NCBI GenBank assembly: GCA_030280995.1
Contig: JASXTE010000001.1
Span: 32,669,700-32,733,699, forward strand
DNA length: 64,000 nt
Reading direction: 5' to 3'
Source: Hemileia vastatrix
Taxonomy: Eukaryota; Basidiomycota; Pucciniomycetes; Pucciniales; Zaghouaniaceae
The position numbers and the translations under genes were made by a program. The stretch's first letter is position 1; each line of letters begins with the position of its first letter. This document shows positions 21,032 to 34,380 of this stretch, piece by piece. Below the pieces are notes generated by a model. It was not told where the DNA came from. It saw only the letters and a list, made by a program, of their open reading frames with translations, and ran no database searches.

Positions 21032-22017
21032 ATACCAGAGAAAACAGTGACAAGAGTTGAGGTCAAGTAAGAACTAACCTTTTAATAACCCAGCCAAAAG
21101 ATGCCACAAACACACAAAAGAGTGAAGCAAAGAGATTCCAGGAATACCAGATGGTTGATGATAAACTAGAATGTCCTTAAACTTTTCTTACTATCTAACA
21201 CACAGACCACCCTTGCTTTTTCCCAGCCAAATACAGCTCTCTCACCTCTCTACATGCATAAAAATGTCTCTAGGGGCTTTCACGCTCGAAGGCAGCTTGC
21301 TGCTTTTAAGCCTTTAAACACCCAAAAGCAACCTCTAAACAACAAAACAAAAGTAACTACATGTAGAAACAAGCTAATCACACATAGCACATATCAACAT
21401 GATGAGAAAAGAAAGGACATTAAGCTGAGACATAATAAGTGACCCTAGCTTAAGCCTACAAAAACACAACTAAACATCTAAAAACTAACAAAACACCAAT
21501 AAACAACACCATAACCCCAACTTTACCTTACATGCCAAATAGATCCAAATAAACACTCCAAAGGCCTACCCTGATTTGGACCACCACACTTCTACCATCA
21601 CATTATCTTCTTGAGAAGGAATAACAAGTAATATGTTATTCTACAAGAATCATGCACAGTTTGATGATTAATGTGTGAGCTATTTCCCTTCAAGCTTGTA
21701 TACATATATACATGTTCTTTGTTTACGATATATATTAAAATTTTTTTAGCAACTTTTTTGCATAAGTTTATTATCTTATCTGACATTAAGCAAGTCCTGA
21801 AAAAAAGTATATAAAAAATTAAATTAAATAATCAGTGTGTACATTCTGTGGCAATTTTTGCACTATTGAGACATAAAAAAAATCCCATGCTCTTTTTCAC
21901 AAACCCTCTACAAACCCAAAAGACATATTTGCTTAAATCTTCAGTTTGGTTTTATAAAGGTTTAAAAGAATCATCTTTCACAGAACTTGAGTTGGTGGAA
22001 GCATAAACTTTCCAAGG

Positions 22018-22560
22018 CAAGTGGAGGGGGTGATGTGGAGGTGGGGGAGAGTAAATTTACCCCAGATAGGATGCTTTGCTGCCTATCTGGGGTTTCTAAG
22101 GCAAGAGGAGGGGGACAGGTGGAGGTGGGGAAGTGATGATGTGGGGGAAGGTAAAGGTGCCCCATATAGGCAGAAAAACTGCCTGGCTGGAGTTTCAGAT
22201 GCAAGTCGAGTTAAGGGAGGGTAAAGGTACCCTGGTGGGAGGTGGTGATGCAGTGGGGGAAGGAAAGGTACCCCAGCTAGGCAGGAAAGCTGCCAGGATA
22301 GGGTTTCCAAAATGAGTGGAGGGGGAGAGGTGGGAAAGGGTAAAGGTACCCCAGCTTGGCAGCTTTACTGCCTGGCTGGGGTTTCCAAGGCAAGTGGAGG
22401 TGGGGAAGGGTAAAGGTACCCTGGTGGAAGGTGGTGGTGTGGTGAGGGAGGGAAAGGTACCCCAGCTAGGCAGGAAAGCTGCCTTGATGGTATTTTTGAG
22501 GCAAGTGAGGTGGAGGAAAGGTGGGGGGGCATAAAATACCCCAATCAGGCAGGAGGGAGA
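22018..22560 (+). repeat. Hairpin-containing G-rich minisatellite
   Basis: Five to six imperfect units contain GGTAAAGGTACCCCAG... and GGTTTCCAAGGCAAGTGGAGG. Each unit has an internal inverted repeat such as CCCCAGATAGG...CCTATCTGGGG (22060-22070 with 22082-22092) or CCCCAGCTTGGCAG...CTGCCTGGCTGGGG. Stem sequences vary between units while pairing is mostly kept. Confidence 0.8.
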
Positions 22561-22958
22561 GGTGGAAGGTAGCCAAAAAGGGGGGGAAGGAAGGATGATG
22601 GAGGAGAAAAAAGAAAGAAAGAAAAAAAATTAGTCTAACTTTGAAAACCAAAATAAGCACTTAAAGAGCCAAAAAAGAATCAAAAAAAAGAAAAAAAGAA
22701 GAATTAGTAAATATAAAAATAAAAATGAAAAAATGACTTACCTGGAGAGATGAAGTGAGAAAGGATGATGCTTAAAAATAAGTGAAATAAGATGTTATGG
22801 TGAAATCAGCACTTTTGTTAGAGAAATTTTGTATTTGAGTGAAATAAGTGACTTATTTCATTTTGAAATCCACCAGTTTTTGGGCTAGTGTGTTTCAGAA
22901 ATCAGCACATAAATAAGTGTAGATTAGGTCAAATTTAAGTGCGTAATTTCCAGAACTG

Positions 22959-25081
22959 ACAACCCTTAATAATGAGATGACAAATAAAAAATAATCATAC
23001 CTGAAAAAACCATTACAACTTCCCCAAAAAGAAATTCTTTCTTTCAGATATCCTTCAAACTCTTATCTACTACCTCAGTTCAATGACAATGTTGAGCAGG
23101 AGCTTCATCACATATAATAAGAATTTTTGTTCTTAAAAATTCAACTTTGAGATTTTTTTTGGTAAAAAGAGTCATGTTCTATATTAATTAAAATATTGAG
23201 CCTTGAATGAAAAATCTTCCTCCTTGTAAAATAATTGAGGCCATTCCAGAAAATTTCACTGGAAGAGAAACATGACAGCTGACTTTGACACCATGTCAGA
23301 AGCATTGTTCTCTACAAAAATTTTTTTTCCAGTACCAACATGATCAATCTATATAAATAAAAAAAATTACTCACCCTCATCTGTTTCATAATATTGCTTG
23401 ATGACATTAAAAAACTTTTCTTTCTTGGTTCATATTGGAGGAATGATACTGAATTTTCCAAAAAATAAAAATAAAAATCAATAAAAATTCAGAAAACTCT
23501 TGCTGGTCATCAGAAATCTCCTCTAAGATGAGTTTATCCAGATGAAGAGAACACAGGGGGAGGGGGGAGGGGAGGTTTAAGGGAAAAACTAGATGTCTAG
23601 TTCAGTTTTGTGACTCTATTCCATTCCTAGTTTTATTTTGTGTGAAAGGACATTGGATGTTACTTTTTACCTTTGTAAGAGGATAAAGGTGGTATGATGA
23701 AGGGTGGCTTATAAGAGAAGAGAAGAGAGAAGAGGAGGAAGTTCAAGAGTTTCAGGGGGAGGTTATAAAGCATAAAAGGTGGGCGAAGAGGATAGGTAAG
23801 TGGTCAAAAAAAAGAATGAAATACTAACAAATGAAAGTAATAGAATTTTTTGAATGAATTCATGAAGATGAGAGAAAATGAGGTAAAGATATTTCAATCT
23901 CAGAAAATTAAAATAGAAGAAAAAAAAAATAAAAGTAAAAATAAAAATAAATAAAAATAAATAAAAAAAAAAAAAATAAAAAAATAAAAAAAAATAAAAT
24001 AAGATGGGGGTCAAACAGAGTCACTTCCACAAATCAGACCCAGAATCCATACCTTGAACACAAAAAACTTAGCTTGAAATAGTGCTGAGATGGTTCAGGA
24101 AGTCCATATTCTGATAAAGAAGATTCATTTTTATTAATGAGAGACTGAATAAGAGTCTAAGAATAATCTTAAATTTGGTGAGTGAAAGGATTTGGAATAA
24201 AAAACTTGGTCTGTAGTTGATTCCTGCAGTCATCCACAAGAGCCATATGATATGATTCCCAGAGGCTCAGTGGATAAAAGGTCTGGTTCTAAAAAGGAAT
24301 GGAAACAAGGTATTAACCTTAATTTATGACCAGTCTTTATTAAAGAAGCTTCTTGAAGACATTTCTAGTACTTGGAAGTATCTTCCAGAAGTCCCAGATT
24401 CAAGCTTTCAGCTTTCATAGAGAAATGTTCAAAAACATTGACTGCTTTTTAAATTAACATATCTTTTTGGCCAAGGCACATAGTAGAGAAGCAACCACAC
24501 ATAAAATTCTTTCTGGAGCTCTGGATCCAAAGAAGGTAACCCTCCTAATTGAATTACCAATTTTTTTTGCTCTAAGCCCACACTTTAATATTTCATTTTA
24601 GAAAAAAAAATCCAGTCATTTAAAATTGAATTATGAGTGAGAAAAATTTAGACTTACATATGCCACACACATTTTTGAAAGAGAATCAGGACACTTAAAA
24701 AACCATTACCACCTCAGAATTTTTGCCTAGTGAGAAAGAAGTAAAATATTCTTTAAGAATAGATTGACTATTAATTAAATATATTTCTTTATCTTAAGAT
24801 TCAAATATTATCAACTTTGGAAAGGAAAGTAGAGTGGAAGCCTAACAATAGTTGGTTTATGTCCATGCATGGGGAATCCAAAATTTTTCCAAGACTCTTC
24901 AGAAGCAGAAACATAACTACCATCCAAATAAGATCTTTCTTTCTTTCAACTTATGTTTTTCAGCCTGTAAGGCTATTTCTGCACCTTCATTACCTTTATA
25001 GACATATGTATACTGATTATTGACTGTAGAGATTGTTGTTCCCACTTCAACATGGATATGGAAATTGAAATGGAGTGTTAA
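22959..25081. other. Gene-free stretch with dispersed repeat
   Basis: The part around 23570-24060 resembles 26960-27290 (shared AGATGTCTAGTTCAGTTTT, CCACAAATCAGACC and spacing), so both belong to some decayed repeat. A long A/T-rich tract lies at 23920-24000. No gene recognised. Confidence 0.5.
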
Positions 25082-26359
25082 TGTCAGCCAGGCTATACCA
25101 GGAGCCCAGTAAATTTTACGTCAAATTACTGGAACTAAAAGAGGACATAAAACTATGCTTATGATGTATATAAATAAATCTTATATTGCATAATGAAATG
25201 ATATAATTATTTTATTAAATATACATAATAAGTATTATATTAATTTTATTATTATATAAATTATTTATACATTTAAATTAAGCATGATATATATTCTATA
25301 AATTATGGCACATTTTTATGTATTTAATAAATAAAAATTAATAATTAATTAATTACAAATGTATATTATAAATTATAAATGAAAATTTAACTTATAATGT
25401 AATTAATTTAATTAATTAAAATTATATATTAAATAAGGCCATACATATCTTATTAAACAATAATATTGGGCGCTTTTTTGACCCTTAATTGTGTCAGTAA
25501 AATTATTAAATAAATTATAACACTTTTTAATAAAATGGTATAAAAGTTCTCACTTTAAATTAGAGATAGCATTAAATTAATGATTTGTTTCAATTAAACT
25601 AGTTATTGAATTTATTACATAGTTAAAACAATTAATTAAAACTGCTTTATACTGGATTGAATTAATTACATGGATTTTTGCGTGAAAATAATTCTATTTG
25701 TTTTTATTAAACCCTTTACATCTCACTGTAATATCTGTTTTGTGTTATTTTACTCACTGTTCTTATGTTTCAGACTTACTTAGTTACTAATTATTTTAAC
25801 TAATTGTTTTGGGAACTTATGGTGGGAAAATTGGTTACTTACTCACGGGTTTAGCTTATTGTTTCATGTTTTTCTCTCAATCTCTATGTTTTAATTCTAT
25901 TCTTTTATATTCTTGTTTCATTTTATTACTATTTTTTAATTACTCATTTGTGGCGCTTCAGAGGGTCCTTTGCCTATAAAAGGCTTTGGATAATCCACTG
26001 TAGCTGCATCACTTATGATACACTCAACTCAAATACAATTTTAAATATATTAAATTTATTTTATTTTTTATTAGTAATATAAGTATAAATTTAAAAGTAA
26101 ATAAATTATCTAAGTTTGCTATAAGTCTATTAATAATTATAATTGTGAACCTTGCACTGCTATATAACTTACAAGATTTAAATATTATAAATTGAACCTC
26201 ACTGTTGTGTCACTGCTCAAATCTCATCATAGCATTTCTTTATTTTTCTCTCTTACTTTCTTAAGCTATCAATTATTATAAAAATCTATTTTATCATTTC
26301 CCTTTAGTTCCTTTTAGGTTCTTCTCCCTTTTCTCCTTCTTCTAGACAACCGGCCGATA
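25082..26359 (+). repeat. Solo LTR of family 2 type, plus orientation
   Basis: Starts TGTCAGCCAGGCTATACC and ends ACAACCGGCCGATA, with GTTAA duplicated (25077-25081 and 26360-26364). The TATA-like GCCTATAAAAGGC is near 25972. Together with 28816-30083 it forms a long inverted repeat. Confidence 0.92.
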
Positions 26360-28815
26360 GTTAAATAGGGATTATAAGGGACCACATTTTGATTTTTATA
26401 GTTAAATCTTCCTTAAGACTTGTTTTATGTCCTCTAATTGTCCCCCCTTTGATATAAAGGATAACCATCTTCATCTATAGAAGTTGATTCACTATATTTT
26501 TGAGAATATCATTTAAAATTTTTTACATCTTTTATGTAAGAGGGAAGGGAATCATCAGAGCCACTGGGCCAATGAGACATGCAATTGGTGACAATTTTTA
26601 AAAAAGTAACAGGTCTTTTATTGGGTTGGGTGATAACTCAGCAGAAACAATGGAATATATATCTTTTGTTGAGAGTGGGGTATCAGATTAATCTAAGAAA
26701 GTGAGAATGTGTGAATGGAGTCATCCCCTCTTTTGAAATTCAATCACATTGACATATGCCAAAAAAAAAACCATGAACACCACACCAATGTGTTGTTTTT
26801 TTTCCCTCTCTTAACCAATTCTTTCAGTATAGAATCAAGTTTCAATTTGAATACCCTTTCTACCAAGTATGTCTGATCTTTCACAGTTTGAACTTAAAAA
26901 AACATATCACTGATTTTCTTCCAGTCTGGGATTGCATCCATAGGGGGGAAAAGAATGGTGAATAAGATGTCTAGTTCAGTTTTTTGACCCTAATTTATTC
27001 CTAGGTGCATTTTTGTGACAAACTATTGAATGTCATTTTTTGAGTCCACATTTATTTTTTCCTTTGGAATAGGATTAAGGTAGTGTTGTGTAGGTATTAT
27101 TGTAAGATAAGGGAAGAGGATGTGCAAATATAATTTTTGGATGAGTCCATGAAGATGAGAGGATATGAGCCAAGGAGATGCTTATGTCAGAAAAGCAAAA
27201 AAATAAGGTGGAGTTAAATAGGGTCACTCCACAAATCAGACCAAGTATCATACCCAGAAACCAAAAACAGAACTAGACATCTAGTCCAAAGATCTTTCTC
27301 CGTGTGATCTAGCTGTAATAAATAGATAATTTTTACCAAATTTTTAAACACTAGCCTTAGAATCATTATCAAATTGAGTCATGATTTTTTTGTGGACCTC
27401 CAACAAATTTGGAAGGTAATATTATTATTTAATTTCCAATCTTTTTCCAAACTCAATACACACCTTATTGCATCAAAAAAACCACGATAAAGATCAATAC
27501 ATAGTTTAGCTTGATGTTCTTTGATCTAGTATAGATAGATTTTTTCAACCTTTGCAAAAAAGTCAACCAACTATTTTTGAAATGATAAAGAAGATGAGTG
27601 AGTTAACAGAAATAATTGATGAAGGAAGTGAAATTAATAAGAATAAGATTGACTCAGTGACACAATATTTTTTACTTCTTTACCCTGTGAAACTATGAAA
27701 AAGAGCAATCAAAATAATTTATGAATGTTTAAAAAATGGAAGAAAGATATGACAAAAAAAAACACCAACTTCTTGTCCATTATTTTTTTCAATATTCATG
27801 TTTTCATAATCATCATCATTATATTCACCTTCACTATTTTCTGAATGAGATATTTGAGTCAGGGGAAATCCCGATTGCCATCCAATATATCTCAAATGGG
27901 AATAATAGGGGGAAATTCAAGGGGAATATAGATGGAATACGACTCATTGATTCATTAAAGAGGTCCATTCCATTGTTCCAAAAATAAGACCCCTTTAGTC
28001 TTGAAACTCTTTACCACTTCCCTAAATAATACTTTCAATTTCAGAAGCTGTGGGAGATGTTATAACATAGAAGATTCACATTTCTGGGTACCATCCTGGT
28101 GATTTGGAGTTAAATGGGGTCACCAACCTGTGCTATTCTCTCTTAAGATGTTTTAAAAAGAAAATCACACAAGGATTGCATCTCTCTAACATTTTTTTCA
28201 AGCATAGAATAACAGGAATTAGTATTTGTCCATGGGAATGATATAGATGATTTTGAGCCTGTAACAGAGGGTCACTTTCAGAAACATCTATTTGAGAAAA
28301 TTTGGAAGTCCCATCCAGAGGTAGCAGAAGTGATCCAATGAGGAGAAATAGCTCCCCCAAAAGTCAAAAGATGAAGACAAATTTTTATCCTCAGGTTGAG
28401 GTATAAATCCTTGCACCAAGTGAATTCATTACCAAAGAGGTATTTTAAGAACATATATTTTTTTCCAAAGTGATCAGCATCTAGGAATTAAAATTTTGAA
28501 CCTATCAGAAGAGAACAAATTTATCAGGATAAAATGTGAGTAAGAACACTTGCCAGTGTTCAAGTCCTTAAGAAAGTATCTTAATTTTTTCTGAGGGGAT
28601 CCTAAAATTCAGGGATTTTAACCTTACCCCCACTTCAGAAAGTTGAAAAATCATGGTTTCATAATGGTTGAGTTTGGAATTTTTCTCTTCTGTTCAATGA
28701 GCTTCAGCACAGTATGGACAAATTTAGTCATATTTATTCAGAGAGTGAGGTTTGGGGAAAGAGATAGTCAAAGTCTTCTTTCCTATTGGTAGGAGGTATG
28801 AGTGTTCAGCAGCAG
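26360..28815. other. Gene-free stretch between two inverted solo LTRs
   Basis: AT-rich, with the second member of the repeat noted at 23570-24060. Short open segments only. Nothing coding recognised. Confidence 0.5.
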
Positions 28816-30083
28816 TATTGGCCGGTCGTCTAGAAGAAGGAGGAAAAGGAGAAAAGGAATAAAGAAATGATAAAGAGATTTTAATAATAATTAATAGCTT
28901 AAGAAAGTAAGAGGGAAAAAATAAAGAAAATGCTACGACAAGATTTGAGCAGTGACACAAAAGTGAGGTTCAATTTATAATATTTAAATCTTGTAAGTTA
29001 TTTAACAGTGCGCAGTTCAAAATTATAATTATTAATAGACTTATAGCAACCTTAGATAATTTATTTACTTTTAAATTTAGACTTATAATGCTAATAAAGA
29101 GTAAATTAAACATAATATATTTAAAATTGTATTTGAATTGAGTGTATCATAAGTGATGCAGCTACAGGGGATTATCCAAAGCCTTTTATAGGCAAAGGAC
29201 CCTGTGAAGCGCCACAAACAAGTACTTAAAAAATAGTAATAAAATGAAACAAGAATATAAAAGAATAGAATTAAAACATAGAGATTTAGAGAAAAACATG
29301 AAACAGTAAACTAAACCTGTGAGTAAGTAACCAATTTTCCCACCATAAGTTGCCAAAACAATTAGTTAAAATAATTAGTAACTAAGTAAGTCTGAAACAT
29401 AAGAACAGTGAGTAAAATAACCCAAAACAGATATTACAGTGAGATGTAAAGGGTTTAATTAAAACAAATAGAATTATTTTCACGCAAAAATCCATGTAAT
29501 TAATTCAATACAGTATAAAGCAGTTTTAATTAATTGTTTTAACTATGTAATAAATTCAATAACTAGTTTAATTGAAACAAATCATTAATTTAATGCTATC
29601 TCTAATTTAAAGTGAGAACTTTTATACCATTTTATTAAAAAGTGTTATAATTTATTTAATAATTTTACTGACACAATTAAGGGTCAAAAAAGCGCCCAAT
29701 ATTATTTTTTAATAAGATATGTATGGCCTTATTTAATATTTAATTTTAATTAATTAAATTAATTACATTATAAGTTAAATTTTCATTTATAATTTATAAT
29801 ATAAGTTTGTAATTAATTAATTATTAATTTTTATTTATTAAATACATAAAAATGTGCCATAATTTATAGAATATATATCATGCTTAATTTAAATGTATAA
29901 ATAATTTATATAATAATAAAATTAATATAATACTTATTATATATGTTTAATAAAATAATTATATAATTTCATTATGCAATATAAGATTAATTTATATACA
30001 TCATAAGCATATTCTTATGTCCTCTTTTAGCTCCAGTAATTTGACGAAAAATTAACTGGGCTCCAGGTATAGCCTGACTGACA
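28816..30083 (-). repeat. Solo LTR of family 2 type, minus orientation
   Basis: Runs from TATTGGCCGGTCGTC to AGCCTGACTGACA, with AGCAG duplicated (28811-28815 and 30084-30088). Its outer end differs from the TGTCAGTCAGTCGTC start of the copy at 18623 only by transitions. Confidence 0.92.
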
Positions 30084-31499
30084 AGCAGTCTCATGTGCAG
30101 GTAACATTATTCTTGTACTTGAAAGTGTAGTAGGTTTTACATGAATTTCTCTCTGTTGTAGAATATTTTTCAGAGAAGGTTTGTCCAAGTGTTGGTTGCC
30201 CTCTTTGTGATCTACATGGTACAGTGTTTCATGTTTTCAGAATTGAGCCATTGGAGTTGTAAGGTGGAATTGAAGACTTGAGAATTAAAGTGATATTCTG
30301 GTGACCACACATACTAAAATGTAAGTTATGAAGTATCAATGATTGTGGAGAGGAAATAGGAAATGCTAGGTATGCTACCAAATAATGATGACTGTGGATA
30401 CAAAATATCATGCAGGTGTATGCATGATATATATTGCCCAAAAATTGTCTATCACACCTAATAAACATAAGATGTATCATATTATGATGAAGAAGATTCA
30501 TTTAAAAGAGTTTTCTATATAAATTGGTTAAGGAAAGAAAGTGAAGATTACACCTCAAGCAAACAGGTGAAAAATTAGCTGCTACCCTTTTCCAACACAG
30601 TTGAAAGGTATTCTCAAATCTGGCACACAACATCAGCTGGTTTTTACTCATGGTAACCAAGGAAATTTTATTTTTAAAACTTCCACCTTATGTCATTATT
30701 TTAGTATCTTCTTACAGGAAGCCGGTCATAATACTCCTGAGTTCATTTCTTAAAATGCATGAAACATAGTTAATAAAAAATAATGAATGCCACTTTTTTG
30801 GTACATAAAATCTAATCTTAATAATGTAAATAATCACAAGTATAAATTTTTAATCAAAAAAACTAGTCCAATTCAGTTATTGTTGAGCAATATAGTAGAA
30901 ATTTAAGTTCTATCTCCAGAGTGAACTGTGTAATATTTCATGAGGACTTACCTATGGTAAAAATGCCAGTGCTATCTCTGGAGTGAACCAGAGTAAGAAT
31001 GACATTGACTCATAAGTCTATATACTAGACTAAGTACATAATACTTAAATCACTAATTACATACAAATAATACCCTACTCTTAGAAGTTTTCCCCCTACC
31101 ATATCCAAAAAAAACAGTACCAGTATAGAATAGAGAAGATAAAGTAAAATACAGTGGAAAAGAATTATCTTAAAACAGTCAGTAGAAACCCAATCAATAT
31201 CTTTTATCAGCCCAAATTTTGGCTCCCAGATTCTTTTAATAGGTCTACTATCTGATCTTTTGAACATACCCAGTCAATTTTAATTTCCTGAAAATGTACC
31301 TGTTTTTTGACAAAATAAAAGTCACAATCCACATGGTAGCATTGTTTTTCAGAAGGATTATCAGTGGCTTCTACTATTGTGCCTTTGTTGTTTTAGTATA
31401 ACATTTTGGTCCATGACATATGTCTAGTTTACATAAAAGGTTCCTCATCCAGAGAGCCTTCCTTATTGCATTTGACATGGCCATCAATTTGGAGTGTAA
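30084..31499. other. Gene-free stretch upstream of the Copia remnant
   Basis: No open frame of note. Parts may be the LTR and 3' region of the neighbouring Copia element, but no pair of LTR ends was found. Confidence 0.4.
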
Positions 31500-34380
31500 T
31501 GACACAGTATCTACTATCAATTGATTTTTAAACTAAAATAGGATTAGAAAATCATTGAGGAATAGGCTTTGACCACTTGTATCCCTTGAAAAACTCCCCA
31601 ACTGAAGTTGAGTCACAGTAAAAATTTGTTGAAGGATACTCTTCAATATGCAGGAGTAAATAGAATTTCAATTCTTAAGTGAACTATAAATATATAAGTA
31701 AATGATTTAATGCATACCATTCATCTTTACGTGTTCTTGATGCAAAAAACTCCTTGAAGTTGACTGGGTATGCTAAATAAGGTCTTGAACCTGCTACTAG
31801 ATATGTTTGAGAACCAATGATTGAGAGGAATATAGTTAAATTAATTGCTGAGTTATCCCTATTTTTCAAAGATACTAAAGAAAAATTATCTGTTAGTGAT
31901 GAATGAGAATAAAGATGGGTGGAATTGTGTTCATTAAGTATTTTGTTAACTAGCACTGGTTGATGAATAGTAAACCTTCTTTACATCTTGACACTGCTAA
32001 TCCTTAAGTATACAAAATTCAATCAGACCATTAAATTTTTAGATACCTGTTAATATCTTTTTAAAACTCCCTTAACACTTCTATACTACTTCCAACCACA
32101 ACACCATCATCTACATGAATCCATAACACTAATTTTGAATTGTTTTTAGTAGGGACATATAAACTCACATCTTGATTACTACACTGATACCCAAGCTTAG
32201 TCAATAGTTGGCTAAGGTGTTTGCACCAAAATATGGCTAGTTTTTCTTGTGCCATATAAAAATTTCTTAATTTTAAATAAATGTGAAAAATCTCTGTTTA
32301 TGAAGCCTTCATGTTGTTTCATGTAAATAGCTTCCTCAAGGTCACTATGGAGATAGGCTGAAGTTATGTCAAACATTTTTATGGGCAAGTTGTATGTTAC
32401 TGCTACTATCAGAAAAAGAAAAAGTGATGAAAAGGTGGATGTAGGGGCAAAGGAACTATTGAAATCAACTCCCTCAATCTTTTTGAAGCCTTGTAAAAAA
32501 ACATCACCTTGTGTTTGATGATTTCACCAAATTTTTCTTATTTTAAGGCAATGACCCATCTTGCACCTGTAACCAATTTTCCAATAGGAAGAGGAAAAAC
32601 TTCCCACACTTTCATATTTGTCAAATTATCTAATTCTTTTTGACATCCTTTTTTCCAGTGTTTGGAATCTGGTCATTGCATAGTTTTTTTGAAAGTAAAA
32701 GTTACTTGATGGGAAAACCCAGGCATTTTTATTGATATATTCTATTAGTGCATCCTGTGAATGGATACTTTCTTCTGCTTTAAGATCATTAAAATAGAAA
32801 TGATTTATAATTAATGACAAATATCCTTTTGAAGTTGATGGAAGGCTTAATTTGTTAAAGTCATTAGGGTATTTTTTTATAATGTTATTGTCAACAGAGT
32901 CTTCTCCTTCTGCAATGAAATTTTCAATTTCCCATTGAATAAATGTATTAGTTTATGGATTCCAGAACATTCAGCCTTTATCATCATCAATAAAGCCAAC
33001 AACTTTGAAGTAAATTGCTTGTGGCCCCATTTGTTTTTGCTTCTCAGGGGAAGTGTGAGCATGGACTCATTGGCCAAAAATCTTAAATGGTGATAGAATG
33101 GCTTGCTGTTTTAAGACTATCTGAAAATGTGTAGTGTCTGTTATACAAAAATTGGGTATCCTTTTGTGGATATATAAAGCCCAGAAGTAAGCCAGGGGCC
33201 AAAATGTTTCAGGTAGATTTTCAGAAAGTAAAATAGTTTTCACAATTTCTTCAATTGATTCATTGAAAAATTTGGTCATGCCATTCTATTCATGGTGGTA
33301 TGTTATCAAGTGGGCATGTAAGATTCCATTGTACTAGAGAAAGTCAGAAAATTTCTTGTTCATATATTCCTTTCAATTATCAGTTTTTAAGGTTTCTAGG
33401 TGACCTCCTTTCAAATTTTACAGTCTTTTTTTAAAACATAAGAAAGCTTTAAAAACATTGAATTTTTTACAGAGGACAAATATTTCCCCATATGTGGAAA
33501 AATATTCCATAAAAGTAGAAAGATACACTTCAACATTGTCAGATATATCTACCATGGTTTCAACCAATTCAGACACTACTAAATTCATCAAACCATAATC
33601 CCTTATAAAAGAAATAGAAGTGTTTCTTTGTTTACTTATAAAGACAGAAAATATATCACAATGTAACTTACAAGATGGGAAATATGTTGGTGATCCACTA
33701 CATAGACCCATCTTAGTAATACACTGTAGAAATCTTGGACTGATATGTCCTAATCTTTGATGCCAATATATGATTGAGTCCTAGATCACCTTGGGAGGAG
33801 GAATATTTGATGATGGGGAGGGAAAAAATAGAGAAGATAATGATGAAGAGGATAAATAATGAAAATAATTAATTACAATTGGACTAGTCTCTACAGTGCA
33901 TGGATAAACTAGATCCACCATCCAACTTCTTTCACTAGGTATTATAGGAGCAAGACATAAAAACCTTTTATTTTTTGAAATAACATAATTATGATTATTG
34001 TTAAAACCAAGAGTAAACCAAATATGTAAAAAATAAATAGGTAAAAGTAAAGTAGACTTTGCTTTATCAAAGAAGGAAAAAAATTCAACAGTAATTAATA
34101 CTTTTTCAATTCCTTATATGAGGATGTTGCCATACACCATCATGAAATCAGCCGTTGAATAAGTTGCAGTTTTTAAAGATATTGGAAAATTGAGTGCTGT
34201 AAAATTAAAAAAAAGATGTACATCACCTGTGACATGTTGAGTATCTCCAGAATTGAAAACTCCCTTTACTCCTTCACTCTCCAGATCTGTAAACCAATCC
34301 TCACTGCCTAAATCTAGTTCATCTACGGTGGAGATTGGGACATTTAGGGCAGTATAATCAATTTTTTTTAATCAGAACTT
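31500..34380 (-). pseudogene. Decayed Ty1/Copia pol
   Basis: The order on the minus strand is that of Copia: protease (VFNSGDTQHVTGD near 34240), GAG-pre-integrase with HQRLGHISPRFLQ near 33750, integrase (33711-33067, ending NLPETFWPLAYFWALYIHKRIPN), the linker with PSTSKGYLSL near 32830, RT with LVLWIHVDDGVVVG near 32110 and the end of RT with YLVAGSRPYLAYPVNF near 31780. Frames shift repeatedly and stops are common. No LTRs were identified. Confidence 0.85.

Larger units (their letters stand above)
18392..21588 (-). repeat. Solo LTR of family 1, split by two younger solo LTRs
   Basis: The plus strand reads GCTGTAGACAATCC at the left and GGACCACCACA at the right, the inverse of the family 1 LTR. 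The 5-bp duplication CTTCT flanks it (18387-18391 and 21589-21593). Similarity to 6700-7030 is clear in the pieces 18392-18622, 19760-19855 and 21032 onward. Without the inserts the LTR is about 870 bp. Confidence 0.85.
16265..22958. mobile_element. Candidate terminal-inverted-repeat element carrying nested LTRs
   Basis: The left end CAGTTCTGGTAAATCCGCAC (16265) matches the reverse complement of the right end CAGTTCTGGAAATTACGCAC (ending 22958). Subterminal repeats of AAATCAGCACTT and AAGTCACTTA type occur on both sides in opposite orientation. About 3.2 kb of the interior is a family 1 solo LTR with two further LTRs inside it. No transposase and no clear target duplication were found, so class and exact ends are uncertain. 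Confidence 0.4.

Noticed and set aside
22083..22534. Several overlapping frames in the G-rich minisatellite
   Set aside because: Repetitive composition on both strands and no frame conserved between units.
25082..30083. A 5-kb DNA transposon with 1.25-kb terminal inverted repeats
   Set aside because: Each arm has its own 5-bp duplication (GTTAA, AGCAG) and LTR ends, and a single copy with AATGT exists at 18623. They are two solo LTRs.
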